From: Mycobacterium scrofulaceum | Lineage (GTDB): Bacteria; Actinomycetota; Actinomycetes; Mycobacteriales; Mycobacteriaceae | Direction of reading: 5' to 3' | Assembly (NCBI RefSeq): GCF_002086735.1 | Contig: NZ_MVIJ01000006.1 | Location: 1-64,000 of the forward strand | DNA length: 64,000 bases | In this document: piece after piece, positions 35,078-43,780 of the stretch | How positions within the stretch are numbered: the first letter of the stretch is position 1 | How the letters are laid out: each line of letters starts with the position of its first letter | Notes under the pieces: model-generated | The model's input: the letters and a program-made list of their open reading frames with translations, nothing else | The model's database searches: none | Told to the model about the DNA's origin: nothing | Program-made: the position numbers and the translations under genes

Positions 35078-36187
35078 ATGGTTCAGATTCGGGGCGCCGT
35101 GCTGGACCGGATCGGTCTGACCCGCCCCTACGGCGAGTCTCGCCCGATCCGCGTCGTCGATCTCGACCTGGACCCGCCCGGCCACGGCGAGGTGATGATC
35201 CGCATCGAGGCGGCCGGGGTGTGCCACTCCGATTTGTCGGTGGTCGACGGCAATCGGGTGCGGCCGGTCCCGATGCTGCTCGGCCACGAGGCGGCCGGGC
35301 TCGTCGAGCAGATCGGTGACGGCGTTTCCGACCTGACCGTCGGCCAGCGGGTGGTGCTGGTGTTCTTGCCGCGGTGCGGGCATTGCGCGGCCTGCGCGAC
35401 TCAGGGGCTGACACCGTGCGAACGGGGCAGCGCGGCCAACGCCGCCGGCACGTTGTTGGGCGGTGACATCCGGCTCCGCCAGGCCGGCCACCGCGTGTAT
35501 CACCACCTCGGGGTTTCGGGCTTCGCGACCCACGCGGTGGTCAACCGGGCCAGCGTGGTTCCGGTGCCGCCCGACGTGCCGCCCGAGGTCGCCGCGCTGC
35601 TGGGGTGCGCGGTGCTGACGGGCGGGGGTGCCGTGCTCAATGTCGGCAAACCGCAGCCGGGCCAGTCGGTCGCCGTCGTCGGCCTGGGCGGTGTCGGCAT
35701 GGCGGCGGTGCTCACCGCGCTTACCTACGACGGCGTGCGCGTGATCGCCGTCGATCAGCTGCCCGACAAACTGGCCGCCGCCCGCGCCCAGGGCGCGCAC
35801 GAGGCCTACACCCCGCAGCAGGCCGTCGACGCCGGGGTGAAGGCCGCCGTGGTCATCGAGGCCGTCGGCCATCCCGCGGCGCTCGAGACGGCCATCGCCC
35901 TGACCGCGGCGGGCGGCCGCACCATCACCGTCGGCCTGCCCCCACCGGACGCGCGTATCACCGTGTCGCCGTTGGGGTTCGTGGCCCAAGGGCGTTCGCT
36001 GATCGGCAGCTACCTGGGCTCGGCGGTGCCCAGCCGCGACATTCCCCGGTTCGTCGCGCTGTGGCAGGCGGGCCGGCTGCCGGTGGAATCGCTGGTGTCG
36101 TCGTCGATCCGGTTGGATCAGATCAACGAGGCGATGGACAACCTGGCCGACGGCACCGCCGTGCGCCAGCTCATCCGGTTCGACTAG
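35078..36187 (+). CDS. adhE1: Zinc-dependent alcohol dehydrogenase AdhE1 (Rv0162c-like)
   Basis: This 369-residue medium-chain dehydrogenase interconverts alcohols and aldehydes or ketones with NAD(H). Catalytic zinc ligands are Cys49 (VCHSD) and His70-Glu71 (GHEAAG). The structural zinc lobe is complete with Cys100, Cys103, Cys106 and Cys114. The Rossmann motif VVGLGGVGM is intact. ATG 35078 is chosen because it gives the normal N-terminus; GTG 35015 would overlap the divergent thioesterase. It converges with the accessory island across a hairpin at 36246-36267. Confidence 0.93.
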   Translation: MVQIRGAVLDRIGLTRPYGESRPIRVVDLDLDPPGHGEVMIRIEAAGVCHSDLSVVDGNRVRPVPMLLGHEAAGLVEQIGDGVSDLTVGQRVVLVFLPRCGHCAACATQGLTPCERGSAANAAGTLLGGDIRLRQAGHRVYHHLGVSGFATHAVVNRASVVPVPPDVPPEVAALLGCAVLTGGGAVLNVGKPQPGQSVAVVGLGGVGMAAVLTALTYDGVRVIAVDQLPDKLAAARAQGAHEAYTPQQAVDAGVKAAVVIEAVGHPAALETAIALTAAGGRTITVGLPPPDARITVSPLGFVAQGRSLIGSYLGSAVPSRDIPRFVALWQAGRLPVESLVSSSIRLDQINEAMDNLADGTAVRQLIRFD

Positions 36188-36245
36188 TTTCCCCTCGCTC
36201 CCGCCACCGGCGCCTCACCACCGGCTCCCTTCCACCGGCGAGCGC

Positions 36246-36267
36246 GCGTGTCTGTACGGCGACACGC
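36246..36267. terminator. Hairpin between convergent adhE1 and island genes
   Basis: GCGTGTC-TGTACGGC-GACACGC is a perfect 7-bp stem with an 8-base loop in the 128-bp gap between two convergent genes. Probable bidirectional terminator without a T-tract. It marks the boundary between backbone and accessory island. Confidence 0.6.
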
Positions 36268-36315
36268 CGTCACGAGCGGCATTCTGCGCACCCTCACGCG
36301 CGACGCCCGGGGCCT

Positions 36316-37509
36316 CTATCGGGGGTGCAGGGGCGCGACGGGCTCCACCGCAACGTCGGGTAGGCGGTGCTCTTCGATGTAGTCCCAACGGATTTCGTAG
36401 CCCAGCCCGGAACCCGACGGGATCTCGACGTATCCGTCCGGCGAGAGCGGGTCGCACGGCGAGCGCAGATAGGGGGGCGCGGTGTCGTAGCGAGCCCCCG
36501 GGCCGAGCAGGCCGCGCTCGTAGTATTCGCAGACGTCTTCGCTGGTGGCGCCGAGCACCTGCAGGTTGCCGAAGCCGCTCATGTGCAGCTCGCACCGCAT
36601 GCCGACCGCCTCGCACATTCCGGCGAGTTTCATCACCCCGGTGATGCCCCCGCGCAGCACGTCGATGCGGCTGATGTCGGAGGCCTGGCGCAGGATCCAG
36701 TCGGCCCGGGTGTAGATGCCGCCCTCGGCGATCTCGGGCGAGCAGATCGGGATGTCGAGTTCGCGGGCGAGTTTGGCGTAGGACTCCACCCGATATTCCG
36801 GCATCGGGTGCTCGTACCAGTAGAAGCCCAGCCGCTCGAGTTCGCGGCCGACCCGCAGCGCGTCCTCGTAGGTGAGGTAGGTGCCCCAGGGGTCGAACAT
36901 CAGCACCATCTCGTCGCCCACCGCGGCGCGCACCTCGCGGCACACCCGGATGTCCCAGTCGACGTAGGACGGCCGCGGCAGGGCGAACTGGCCTGTCGCG
37001 GGATTCCAGTAGTGGTAGGGGTGAATCTTGTAGGCGCCGTAGCCCTGGCGCTGACACTCGACGGCATGGGCGGCGTAGTCGTCGGGTGAACCGAGGTTGT
37101 TGAAGCTGCTGGCGTAGGCCTTCACCCGGTCGCGGGCGCCACCCAGCAACTTGCGCACCGGCAGCCCGGCGGCCCGGCCGGCCAGGTCCCACAGAGCCAG
37201 ATCGATGACGCTGCAGACGTTTTCGGGTAGCTTCGCCGCCCACAGTTGGCGCCAGATCTCCGCCCGGTCGAACGGGTCCTGACCGGCCAGCAGCGGGCTG
37301 AGGAATTGGGTGATGATGGCCCGGTCCCCCGGCAGCAACCCATCCTGGTCGCCGTGGAAGTGGCCGCCGAAGTAGTAGCCCTCGATACCCTCGTCGGTGA
37401 GCACCTTGGTCACGGTCTGCACCACGCGGTGGTCGGTCATCAGCTGGCCGAACGAGATTCGGTCGACCGATGTCTCGAACGGCACCACCTCGAGGCCGGT
37501 GATCTTCAT
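36316..37509 (-). CDS. Enolase-superfamily enzyme, mandelate-racemase subgroup
   Basis: This 397-residue enzyme of the MR/MLE branch removes a proton next to a carboxylate, leading to dehydration or racemisation of acid sugars or hydroxy acids. Metal ligands Asp206 (MFDPWG), Glu233 (EHPMPE) and Glu259 (SPEIAEGG) are present. The His309-Asp283 dyad (ELHMSG, RIDVLRGG) marks the mandelate-racemase subgroup. The KxK motif of that subgroup appears here as Lys161-Ile-His163, an unusual second residue. It follows the esterase gene by 59 bp and is probably the last gene of the island operon. The substrate is unknown; dehydration of a hydroxy acid fits the pathway. Confidence 0.88.
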   Translation of the reverse strand: MKITGLEVVPFETSVDRISFGQLMTDHRVVQTVTKVLTDEGIEGYYFGGHFHGDQDGLLPGDRAIITQFLSPLLAGQDPFDRAEIWRQLWAAKLPENVCSVIDLALWDLAGRAAGLPVRKLLGGARDRVKAYASSFNNLGSPDDYAAHAVECQRQGYGAYKIHPYHYWNPATGQFALPRPSYVDWDIRVCREVRAAVGDEMVLMFDPWGTYLTYEDALRVGRELERLGFYWYEHPMPEYRVESYAKLARELDIPICSPEIAEGGIYTRADWILRQASDISRIDVLRGGITGVMKLAGMCEAVGMRCELHMSGFGNLQVLGATSEDVCEYYERGLLGPGARYDTAPPYLRSPCDPLSPDGYVEIPSGSGLGYEIRWDYIEEHRLPDVAVEPVAPLHPR

Positions 37510-37568
37510 GGCAGCAGATTCTGCCGACGGGCCGTGCGGTCAGAGTAGAGGCGAAGGTCCCGCACCCG

Positions 37569-38495
37569 TCATGCCCACGCCGCCCGCAGGGCGTCCGCCT
37601 GCAACGCGAACAGGCGCTCGGACCCGGTCCACTCCGGCAGCAGCGAATCGAAACCGTGGCAGGCGCCCGCGAACACGTGCAACTCGGCCGAGACTCCGGC
37701 TTGGAGCAGGCGCAGCGCATAGTCGACCGCTTCGTCGCGGAAGGGGTCGATCTCCGCGCAGGTGATCAACGCCGGGGGCAGACCGTCGAGCCGGGTCCGC
37801 CGCGCCGGGACCGCGGAATCCGATCCGGCCCGTTCGCCGAGATAGTGGCCCCACATCAGGTCCGCGGCCTCGCTGTCGAAGGCCGGGCTAGCCCGAAACT
37901 CCCTCTTGGACGGGGTGATTCGGTCGTCCAGCACGGGCTGGTGCAGCAACTGATAGGCGACCGGCGGCAGCGCCCCGTCGGCCGCCCGCTGCGCCAGGCA
38001 GGCGGCCAGGGTGGCCCCGGCGCTGCTGCCGGCGAGTGCGACCCTGTCCGGGTCGACGCCGAGTCGCCGCGCGTCGGCCGCCACCCACCGCAGGACGGCG
38101 GCGGCGTCGTCGAGCGCGGCCGGGAAGGGGTGCTCCGGCGCCAGCCGGTAGTCCACCGACACCACCGTGCACCGGCCGCGGCGCGCCAGCTCCACGCATT
38201 GGCGGTGGTCGGTGTCCAGGTTTCCCAGCGCGAACCCGCCGGCATGGCAGTAGACGACCGCGGGCGCCGGCGCGGGACCGCCGCGGTAGACCCGCACCGG
38301 CACCACCGGTTCCGCCGGCGTGCTGCCCTCGGTGATCTGCACGCCCCGCGCGTCGGTGCGCTCGGCCGCGTCACGGCGCCGCTCGTTGAACGGGCCGCGG
38401 GTGAGTCGGATCGAGTCGAAGGAGAAGTCGGTCCGAGTGGTCGCGGCGGCCCGCAGTTCGGGGTGCAGCCGTTCGGCGCCGTCCAATTCCGTCAT
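37569..38495 (-). CDS. HSL-family alpha/beta hydrolase (esterase/lactonase)
   Basis: This is a 308-residue carboxylesterase of the hormone-sensitive-lipase family. The oxyanion HGG motif appears as CHAGG (in YCHAGGFALGN), a common variant. The nucleophile is in GSSAGA, the acid is expected in EIDPFRDE, and the catalytic histidine is in GACHGFDS. ATG 38495 overlaps the stop of the flavoprotein gene by 4 bp (ATGA). Directly after a Baeyer-Villiger-type enzyme, the natural guess is that it opens the ester or lactone that enzyme makes. That is inference from gene order. Confidence 0.88.
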   Translation of the reverse strand: MTELDGAERLHPELRAAATTRTDFSFDSIRLTRGPFNERRRDAAERTDARGVQITEGSTPAEPVVPVRVYRGGPAPAPAVVYCHAGGFALGNLDTDHRQCVELARRGRCTVVSVDYRLAPEHPFPAALDDAAAVLRWVAADARRLGVDPDRVALAGSSAGATLAACLAQRAADGALPPVAYQLLHQPVLDDRITPSKREFRASPAFDSEAADLMWGHYLGERAGSDSAVPARRTRLDGLPPALITCAEIDPFRDEAVDYALRLLQAGVSAELHVFAGACHGFDSLLPEWTGSERLFALQADALRAAWA

Positions 38496-39997
38496 CGGGC
38501 TCCCCGGTCCGACGACGTCAGGGCGTCGCGCACCGGCGCGGCGGAGGGTTCGAACTCGAAGTCGCCCGGCTTGAACCTGCGCGTCATTGCCCAGAAGCTG
38601 CGCGCGCTTCGCGGCCACTGCGTCACCACCCGCCCATTGGCGGCGCGGAAGTAATTGCTGCACTGGGTGGTCCAGACGGTGCCGACCATCCAGCGGTCGA
38701 CCTTGGCGACGAAGTCCGCCAACGCGGCGGGGCGGACCGCGATGTAGGTCCCGCCCTTGCGCCGCATGCGTTTCAGCGCCCGCACGATGTAGTGCGCCTG
38801 CGCCTCGAGCATGAAGATGACGCTGTTGGAGCCGACGTTGGTGTTCGGGCCGTACAGCATGAAGAAGTTCGGGAAGCCCGGCACGGCCATGCCGAGGTAG
38901 GCGTGCGCCCCGCCGCGCCACGCCTCGCGCAGGGTGGTGCCGCCTTCCCCGGAAACGTCCACCTCGCCCAGATAGTCGGCGGCCGCGTAGCCGGTCGCGC
39001 ACACCACCACGTCCACATCGCGTTCGGTGCCGTCCTCGGTGACCAGGGAGCGCGCGCGCAGGTAGCGGGCCGGGCTGGTCAGCACCTCCACGTTGGGCAG
39101 GGTCAGCGCGGGCAGGTAGTCCGACGAGAACACCAGCCGCTTGCACCCCATGGGGTGCGACGGGGTGAGCTTGCGGCGCAATTCCGGATCGGGAACCGTC
39201 TTTTCGAGCAGGTCGAGCGCGACCGTGGTGAATTGGTGGGTCTTTTCGCTGCCGTGCTCGATCACCGAGATGTTGGCTTCGCTGCGCAACCACAGCCGGG
39301 TGCGGTACAGCTTCTTGGCCCACGGCAGGTGCGCGAAAGCCCAGCGCTCGCGTCGCGTGTAGCGCCGGTCCGGCTTGGGCAGAATCCAGGTCGGCGATCT
39401 TTGCACCGAATAGACCCGGTCGGCCACCTTGGCCAATTCGGGCAGGAGCTGCGACGCCGTCGAGCCCGTGCCCAGCACCGCGATCCGCTTGCCGCCCAGT
39501 GGGATCGAGTGGTCCCAGCGGGCCGAGTGCATCACCGTCCCGGTGAACGGCTCCTGCTCCACGAGGTCCGGCAGCAGCGGGCGGGTGAACAGGCCCACGG
39601 CGGATACCACCACGTCGAATCGGTGCTGTCGCCCCTCGGCCGTGGTCAGACACCACCTTTGCGCGTCTTGCTCCCACCGCGCGGAACGGATATCGGTGCG
39701 CAGCCTCAGGTGTGGTGCCAAGCCGTATCTGTCGGCGCAGCGCTGGAAGTACGCCAGAATTTCGGGCTGCGCCGACCACAGCCGCGACCAGTTCGGGTTG
39801 AGGTCGAACGAGTAGGAGTACAGGTGCGATTTGACGTCGCACGCCAGCCCCGGATACGTGTTGACCCGCCAGGTGCCGCCTACGCCGTCCTCCCGGTCGA
39901 AGATGGTGAAGTCGCGAAAACCCGCGCGCGAGAGCAGGATCCCGAGGGCCAGCCCGCCGGGCCCGGCGCCGATGATGCCGATCGTCGGGCCGGTCAT
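38492..39997 (-). CDS. FAD-dependent Baeyer-Villiger-type monooxygenase
   Basis: This is a 501-residue class B flavoprotein monooxygenase. Two Rossmann motifs are visible: GAGPGG (10-15) for FAD and GTGSTA (from 176) for NADPH. Between them lies FTGTVMHSARWD at 151-162, which fits the type I Baeyer-Villiger fingerprint FxGxxxHxxxW(P/D). Such enzymes turn ketones into esters or lactones using O2 and NADPH. It overlaps the SDR gene upstream and the esterase gene downstream by 4 bp each. That makes a compact ketone-forming, oxygen-inserting and ester-opening trio. The exact ketone is unknown. Confidence 0.9.
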   Translation of the reverse strand: MTGPTIGIIGAGPGGLALGILLSRAGFRDFTIFDREDGVGGTWRVNTYPGLACDVKSHLYSYSFDLNPNWSRLWSAQPEILAYFQRCADRYGLAPHLRLRTDIRSARWEQDAQRWCLTTAEGRQHRFDVVVSAVGLFTRPLLPDLVEQEPFTGTVMHSARWDHSIPLGGKRIAVLGTGSTASQLLPELAKVADRVYSVQRSPTWILPKPDRRYTRRERWAFAHLPWAKKLYRTRLWLRSEANISVIEHGSEKTHQFTTVALDLLEKTVPDPELRRKLTPSHPMGCKRLVFSSDYLPALTLPNVEVLTSPARYLRARSLVTEDGTERDVDVVVCATGYAAADYLGEVDVSGEGGTTLREAWRGGAHAYLGMAVPGFPNFFMLYGPNTNVGSNSVIFMLEAQAHYIVRALKRMRRKGGTYIAVRPAALADFVAKVDRWMVGTVWTTQCSNYFRAANGRVVTQWPRSARSFWAMTRRFKPGDFEFEPSAAPVRDALTSSDRGAR

Positions 39998-40722
39998 CGG
40001 ATCTGCACGCATTGGCCGCCGTCGACCACGAGTTCGGCGCCCGTGATGAACGACGCCTCCTCGGAGACCAGGAACGCGACCGCGTCGGCGACCTCGCGCG
40101 GTTGGCCGATCCGGCCGAAGGCCGACGACGCGGCCAGCCTCAATTGGGTGGCGTCGTCGAGCATCGGGGTCGCGATCGGTCCGGGAAACACGGCGTTGAC
40201 GCGGATTCCGAAGGGGGCCAGTTCGGCGGCCGCGTTCTGGGTCAGCCCGCGCAGCGCCCACTTCGCCGAACCGTACGCGGCGTGGTGCGGGAAGGGTCGG
40301 ATGGCGCCCGTGCTGCAAATGTTGACGATGGCGGCCTGCCCCGCCGCGCGCAGGTGCTCCAGCGTCACGTGGATGCCCAGGAAGGCGCCGAAGCAGTTGA
40401 CCCGCCAGGAGTTTTCGAAGTCACCGGCGGTCTCGTCGGCCAGGGACGCCCGGTGCAGCACGCCGGCGTTGTTGACCAGGGTGGTCAGCGCCCCCAATCG
40501 GTCGATCACCGCGCGGACGGCCGACTCCCATTGCGGTTGCGAGGTGACGTCGAGTTCGATCGCGATCACCCGGTCGTCGCCCAATTCGCCGACCGCCGCG
40601 GTCAGTTCGTGGGCACGCCGGTCGCATGCGGCCACTGAATAGCCTTGGGCGCGCAACCGTTTGGCGATGGCCCAGCCCTGGCCGCCGGCCGCGCCGGTTA
40701 CCAATGCAACGCGTGGATTCAT
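39994..40722 (-). CDS. Short-chain dehydrogenase/reductase
   Basis: This 242-residue classical SDR has the cofactor motif VTGAAGGQG (about 8-16) and NNAG (NAGVLHR). The catalytic Ser is in NICSTGA, and Tyr and Lys are in YGSAKWALRG. The basic pair CDRR after strand 2 allows either NAD or NADP. It probably oxidises a hydroxyl to the ketone used by the Baeyer-Villiger enzyme next to it, or the reverse. ATG 40722 overlaps the stop of the 38-codon SnoaL-like fragment (ATGA) and its own stop overlaps the flavoprotein start. Confidence 0.9.
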   Translation of the reverse strand: MNPRVALVTGAAGGQGWAIAKRLRAQGYSVAACDRRAHELTAAVGELGDDRVIAIELDVTSQPQWESAVRAVIDRLGALTTLVNNAGVLHRASLADETAGDFENSWRVNCFGAFLGIHVTLEHLRAAGQAAIVNICSTGAIRPFPHHAAYGSAKWALRGLTQNAAAELAPFGIRVNAVFPGPIATPMLDDATQLRLAASSAFGRIGQPREVADAVAFLVSEEASFITGAELVVDGGQCVQIR

Positions 40723-40835
40723 GATGACGTGACCTCGGGGGTGAACAGGCCCGGGCACTGGTCGGCGTCGCCCGCATCGAGGGCGAGGGCGTAACCGGCG
40801 ATCAACTCGCGAATCGCGCACCGATCGCCCGTCAT
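40719..40835 (-). pseudogene. 38-residue SnoaL-like fragment, coupled at both ends
   Basis: This short open frame runs MTGDRCAIRELIAGYALALD... to FTPEVTSS and stops. The opening matches the first helices of SnoaL/NTF2-like hydratases (usual length about 130-150), in which the equivalent of GLFTPE leads into the first strands. About 100 residues are missing. Its ATG overlaps the aldolase stop (ATGA) and its stop overlaps the SDR start (ATGA), so it still bridges translation. It is most simply an internally deleted gene kept as a coupling element, or a small functional peptide. Confidence 0.6.
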
Positions 40836-41593
40836 GGTTCGGTCGCCTCGCGCAGATGCTCCGCGGCTCCCCGGCGCAGGGCGTGCGCTTCCGCGGTCAG
40901 GGTGATCATCGAGAAGCCCAGCTTGGCCATGGCGCGCCCCGTCGTGCCGTCCCCGGCGTGAATGCCGGTCACGAGTCCGACCGCGCTGGCCGCGCGGCGG
41001 ATGCGCACGATGGCGTCCAGGACGGCCGGATCCTTCGACGCGCCCGCCACGTCCACACCCAACGAGAGCGCCAGGTCGGCGGGGCCGACGTAGAGGCCGG
41101 TCAGCCCGTCCACGGCGCAGATCTTGTCGAGGTCGGACAGCGCGGCGGCCGTCTCGATCATCGCGAAGACGCTGACCCGGGATTCCAGCGCGGCGGTGTC
41201 GCGGCCCAGGCTGGCGCGCAGCGGGCCGAAGCTGCGAATCCCGCCGGGCTGGTAGCGGGAGGCGGCGACGGCGGCGGCGGCCTGGTCCGCCGACTCGATC
41301 ATGGCGATGACGACGGCGTCGGCACCGGCGTCGAGCACGCGCCCGATCGGTGCCGCGTCGGCGTTGGGCAACCGCACCACGGTGCCGACGGGCAGGTGCT
41401 CGGTCCGTCGCAGCATGCCGGCGATGTCGGCGTCGTCGAGGTAGCCGTGTTGTGCGTCGAAACCCACGTAGTCGTAACCGGCGCCGGCGAATTCGTCCGG
41501 CCCGAGCACGCTCGGCCCGGTGATCCAGCCGCCCCAGATCGGGGTCGCCCGGTTCAGTGCCCGCTGCAGAGCGCTCCGCGAGTTGTCGGTCAT
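40832..41593 (-). CDS. HpcH/HpaI-family class II aldolase
   Basis: This 253-residue member of the HpcH/HpaI family has metal ligands Glu147 (AMIETAAAL) and Asp173 (VGPADLAL). It also has the general-base histidine His49 (FDAQHGY) and the carboxylate-binding arginine Arg74 (VVRLPN). Such enzymes split 4-hydroxy-2-oxo acids into pyruvate and an aldehyde, or similar pairs, in the degradation of ring compounds. It overlaps the medium-chain dehydrogenase gene upstream and the SnoaL-like fragment downstream by 4 bp each. A retro-aldol step late in the island's pathway is likely. Confidence 0.9.
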   Translation of the reverse strand: MTDNSRSALQRALNRATPIWGGWITGPSVLGPDEFAGAGYDYVGFDAQHGYLDDADIAGMLRRTEHLPVGTVVRLPNADAAPIGRVLDAGADAVVIAMIESADQAAAAVAASRYQPGGIRSFGPLRASLGRDTAALESRVSVFAMIETAAALSDLDKICAVDGLTGLYVGPADLALSLGVDVAGASKDPAVLDAIVRIRRAASAVGLVTGIHAGDGTTGRAMAKLGFSMITLTAEAHALRRGAAEHLREATEP

Positions 41594-42558
41594 TCCGCGA
41601 TCGCGATCTTGACGCGCTCGGGGACCGGGCGGCAGGCCAGCTCGAACGCCCCCTGCACGTCGCCGACGGCGAAGGTGTGCGTCAGGTAGGTGGCGAGCAG
41701 CCGCGGATGTTCGGCGGCGAACGTGCCGGCAAGCTCGAGCACCCGCCGCCGGTCCAGTGTCACACCGGATTTCAGCGTCAGGTTGTTGCGCAGCATGGCG
41801 CGCATGTTGATCGGGTAGGCGTCGTCGTCGGCGACGCCGAAGTAGAAGACGGTGCCGCCGGGCGCGGCGGCGTCGATGGCGTGGCCGAGCGTGGCGACCT
41901 GGTGACCGACCGCCTCGATGACGACGTCGGCGCGGTCGGGGGCGGCGAGCCGGCTCACCCACCGGTCGCTGGTGGCGCGCACCGCGTCGTCGACGCCGAA
42001 TGCGGTTGCGACGCTTGACCGGTCGACCGGGTCGACGCCGGTGACGCGCCGCGCGCCGGCGGCCTTGGCGACGTAGGAGAACAGCAGCCCGATGGAGCCC
42101 TGGCCGATGATCGCCACGTGTTTGCCGGTGAGATCCGGGAGTTGGTCGCAGGCATACAGCACGCAGGCCAGCGGTTGCAGTCCGACCGCCTGCGCCGGGG
42201 TCAGCGCCGGGTCGTACGGGGCCAGGCCGTCGCCGTTGCTGATCACGCGCTCCATCATGCCGTCGAATCCGGAGGCCCAGCCGACGACCCGGTCGCCGGT
42301 GCGGTGCTCGGGATGCCGGCTGGCGATCACCTCGCCGACGACCTCATGGATCGGGAAACCGTCCTTTTCGGCCGCGCTGGTCCCGTCGTCGCCCGGAAGG
42401 CGGCCACGGGCCCCGCGGAAGGCCGGCAGGTCGCTGCCGCAGACTCCGGCCGCCAGGAAGCGCAACAGCACCTGGCCGTCGGCGAGGCATTCCGGCGTCT
42501 TCTCTGCAAGCGTTGTGCGCTCGAACAGGTACGGGGCGACGACCCGGTAGGACCACAC
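41590..42558 (-). CDS. Medium-chain alcohol dehydrogenase, zinc-type
   Basis: This is a 322-residue MDR protein. Catalytic zinc residues Cys40 (GVCGSDLP) and His71-Glu72 (IHEVVGEV) are present, but the four-cysteine structural zinc lobe is absent, unlike AdhE1. The cofactor motif IIGQGSIGLL is intact (GQGSIG, 152-157). It likely oxidises the alcohol formed by the adjacent P450. The P450 gene ends 1 bp upstream, and the aldolase start overlaps its stop. A sorbitol- or threonine-dehydrogenase-like enzyme is the alternative reading. Confidence 0.88.
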   Translation of the reverse strand: MWSYRVVAPYLFERTTLAEKTPECLADGQVLLRFLAAGVCGSDLPAFRGARGRLPGDDGTSAAEKDGFPIHEVVGEVIASRHPEHRTGDRVVGWASGFDGMMERVISNGDGLAPYDPALTPAQAVGLQPLACVLYACDQLPDLTGKHVAIIGQGSIGLLFSYVAKAAGARRVTGVDPVDRSSVATAFGVDDAVRATSDRWVSRLAAPDRADVVIEAVGHQVATLGHAIDAAAPGGTVFYFGVADDDAYPINMRAMLRNNLTLKSGVTLDRRRVLELAGTFAAEHPRLLATYLTHTFAVGDVQGAFELACRPVPERVKIAIAE

Positions 42559-42559
42559 G

Positions 42560-43780
42560 TCAGACCTCCACCGGGATGTTGTTCCATCCCCATTGGAAGC
42601 TGGAGGGCAGCCGCCGGGCGCCTTCGGCCCGGATCGCGTAGTCGGGCACCCGGCGCAGCCATTCGGTCAGCAGCACAGCGACTTCCAGCCGGGCGAGGTG
42701 GTAGCCGATGCAGAAGTGCTGCCCGCGGCCGAAGGCCAGCGAGCGACGGATGGGCCTGTCCCAGATGAATTCGTCGGGTTCGGGGTATTCCCGTTCGTCG
42801 CGGTTGGCCGAGGCGAGCAGGGTGATGACACGCTGGCCGGGCCGGATGGTCTGGCCGTGAATGGTGAAGGGCTTCCGCGCCGTTCGGGCGAACCATTGCG
42901 CCGGCGCGCAGTACCGGATCATCTCCTCACGCGCGACGGGCACGGCGCTTTCCGGGTCGGCGCGCACCGCGGCCAGCTGGTCGGGCCGCTGGCCCAATTC
43001 CCACAGCCCATGGGCGACGATCTTCGGCACCGTCTCGGTGCCGCCGATGAAGATGCAGAGCATCTGGGTGGCCACTTCGACGTCGTCGAGCGGGCTGCCG
43101 TCGGGCAGGCGGTAGCCGAGCAGGCCGTCGACGACGGCGAGCGAACCCCCGGACTGGTCGGCCCGGCGGTGCCGGACCGCCGGCAACAGGTACTCGAAAT
43201 AGTTGGGCCGCGCCTCGGCGGTGTCCACCCCCACGCCGGGCTCGGCGAGGCTGCCGGCGTTGACCGCGGCCAACACCTGCGGTGCGAGATCGGTGGAGAT
43301 TCCGAGCAATTCGCACACGACGGTCGCCACGACGACGCCGCCGTACTCCTGGGTCAGGTCGAACGAGCCCCGTGGCAGCAGCTCGTCGAGCCGTTCGTTG
43401 GCCAGCCGGCGAATTCTGGCCTCCCACCCGGTGACCGACCGGGGGCGCAGCGGCTGGGAGTGCGCGCGCCGGATGTCCGCGTAGAGGTCCGTGTCGAACA
43501 CCGCGTGGAACGGCAGCGGGTGCAGCGGCGGATCGCCCACCGGTCCGGTGTTGTGCTTGGCCAGCACCGACGCCGCCGGCAGTGTCCCTTCCGACGCGAC
43601 GAATGTCCCGTCGTTGACTTCCAGCACCTCCCAGATGTCCTCGAAGCGGGACAGCGCGAAGGTGTCCCATTGCGGCATGTAGTAGAGGGGATGGTGGTCG
43701 CGCAGGATCCGGTAGTACGGCAGCGGATTCGCCATCACCTGTGCGTCGAACGGATCGTAGGCGAAGCCCGGCTGATTCAT
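42560..43780 (-). CDS. Cytochrome P450
   Basis: This 406-residue soluble bacterial P450 has an I-helix oxygen-activation motif GGTET (246-250). The K-helix ExxR is at Glu286-Arg289, and the heme loop FGRGQHFCIG has the axial Cys357. It should hydroxylate a small hydrophobic substrate using two electrons from a ferredoxin and reductase. No ferredoxin or ferredoxin reductase gene is present in the window, so the partner must be shared. The TGATG overlap with the NIPSNAP-like gene and the 1-bp gap to the dehydrogenase place it early in the island operon. No CYP family name can be assigned from sequence alone. Confidence 0.93.
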   Translation of the reverse strand: MNQPGFAYDPFDAQVMANPLPYYRILRDHHPLYYMPQWDTFALSRFEDIWEVLEVNDGTFVASEGTLPAASVLAKHNTGPVGDPPLHPLPFHAVFDTDLYADIRRAHSQPLRPRSVTGWEARIRRLANERLDELLPRGSFDLTQEYGGVVVATVVCELLGISTDLAPQVLAAVNAGSLAEPGVGVDTAEARPNYFEYLLPAVRHRRADQSGGSLAVVDGLLGYRLPDGSPLDDVEVATQMLCIFIGGTETVPKIVAHGLWELGQRPDQLAAVRADPESAVPVAREEMIRYCAPAQWFARTARKPFTIHGQTIRPGQRVITLLASANRDEREYPEPDEFIWDRPIRRSLAFGRGQHFCIGYHLARLEVAVLLTEWLRRVPDYAIRAEGARRLPSSFQWGWNNIPVEV

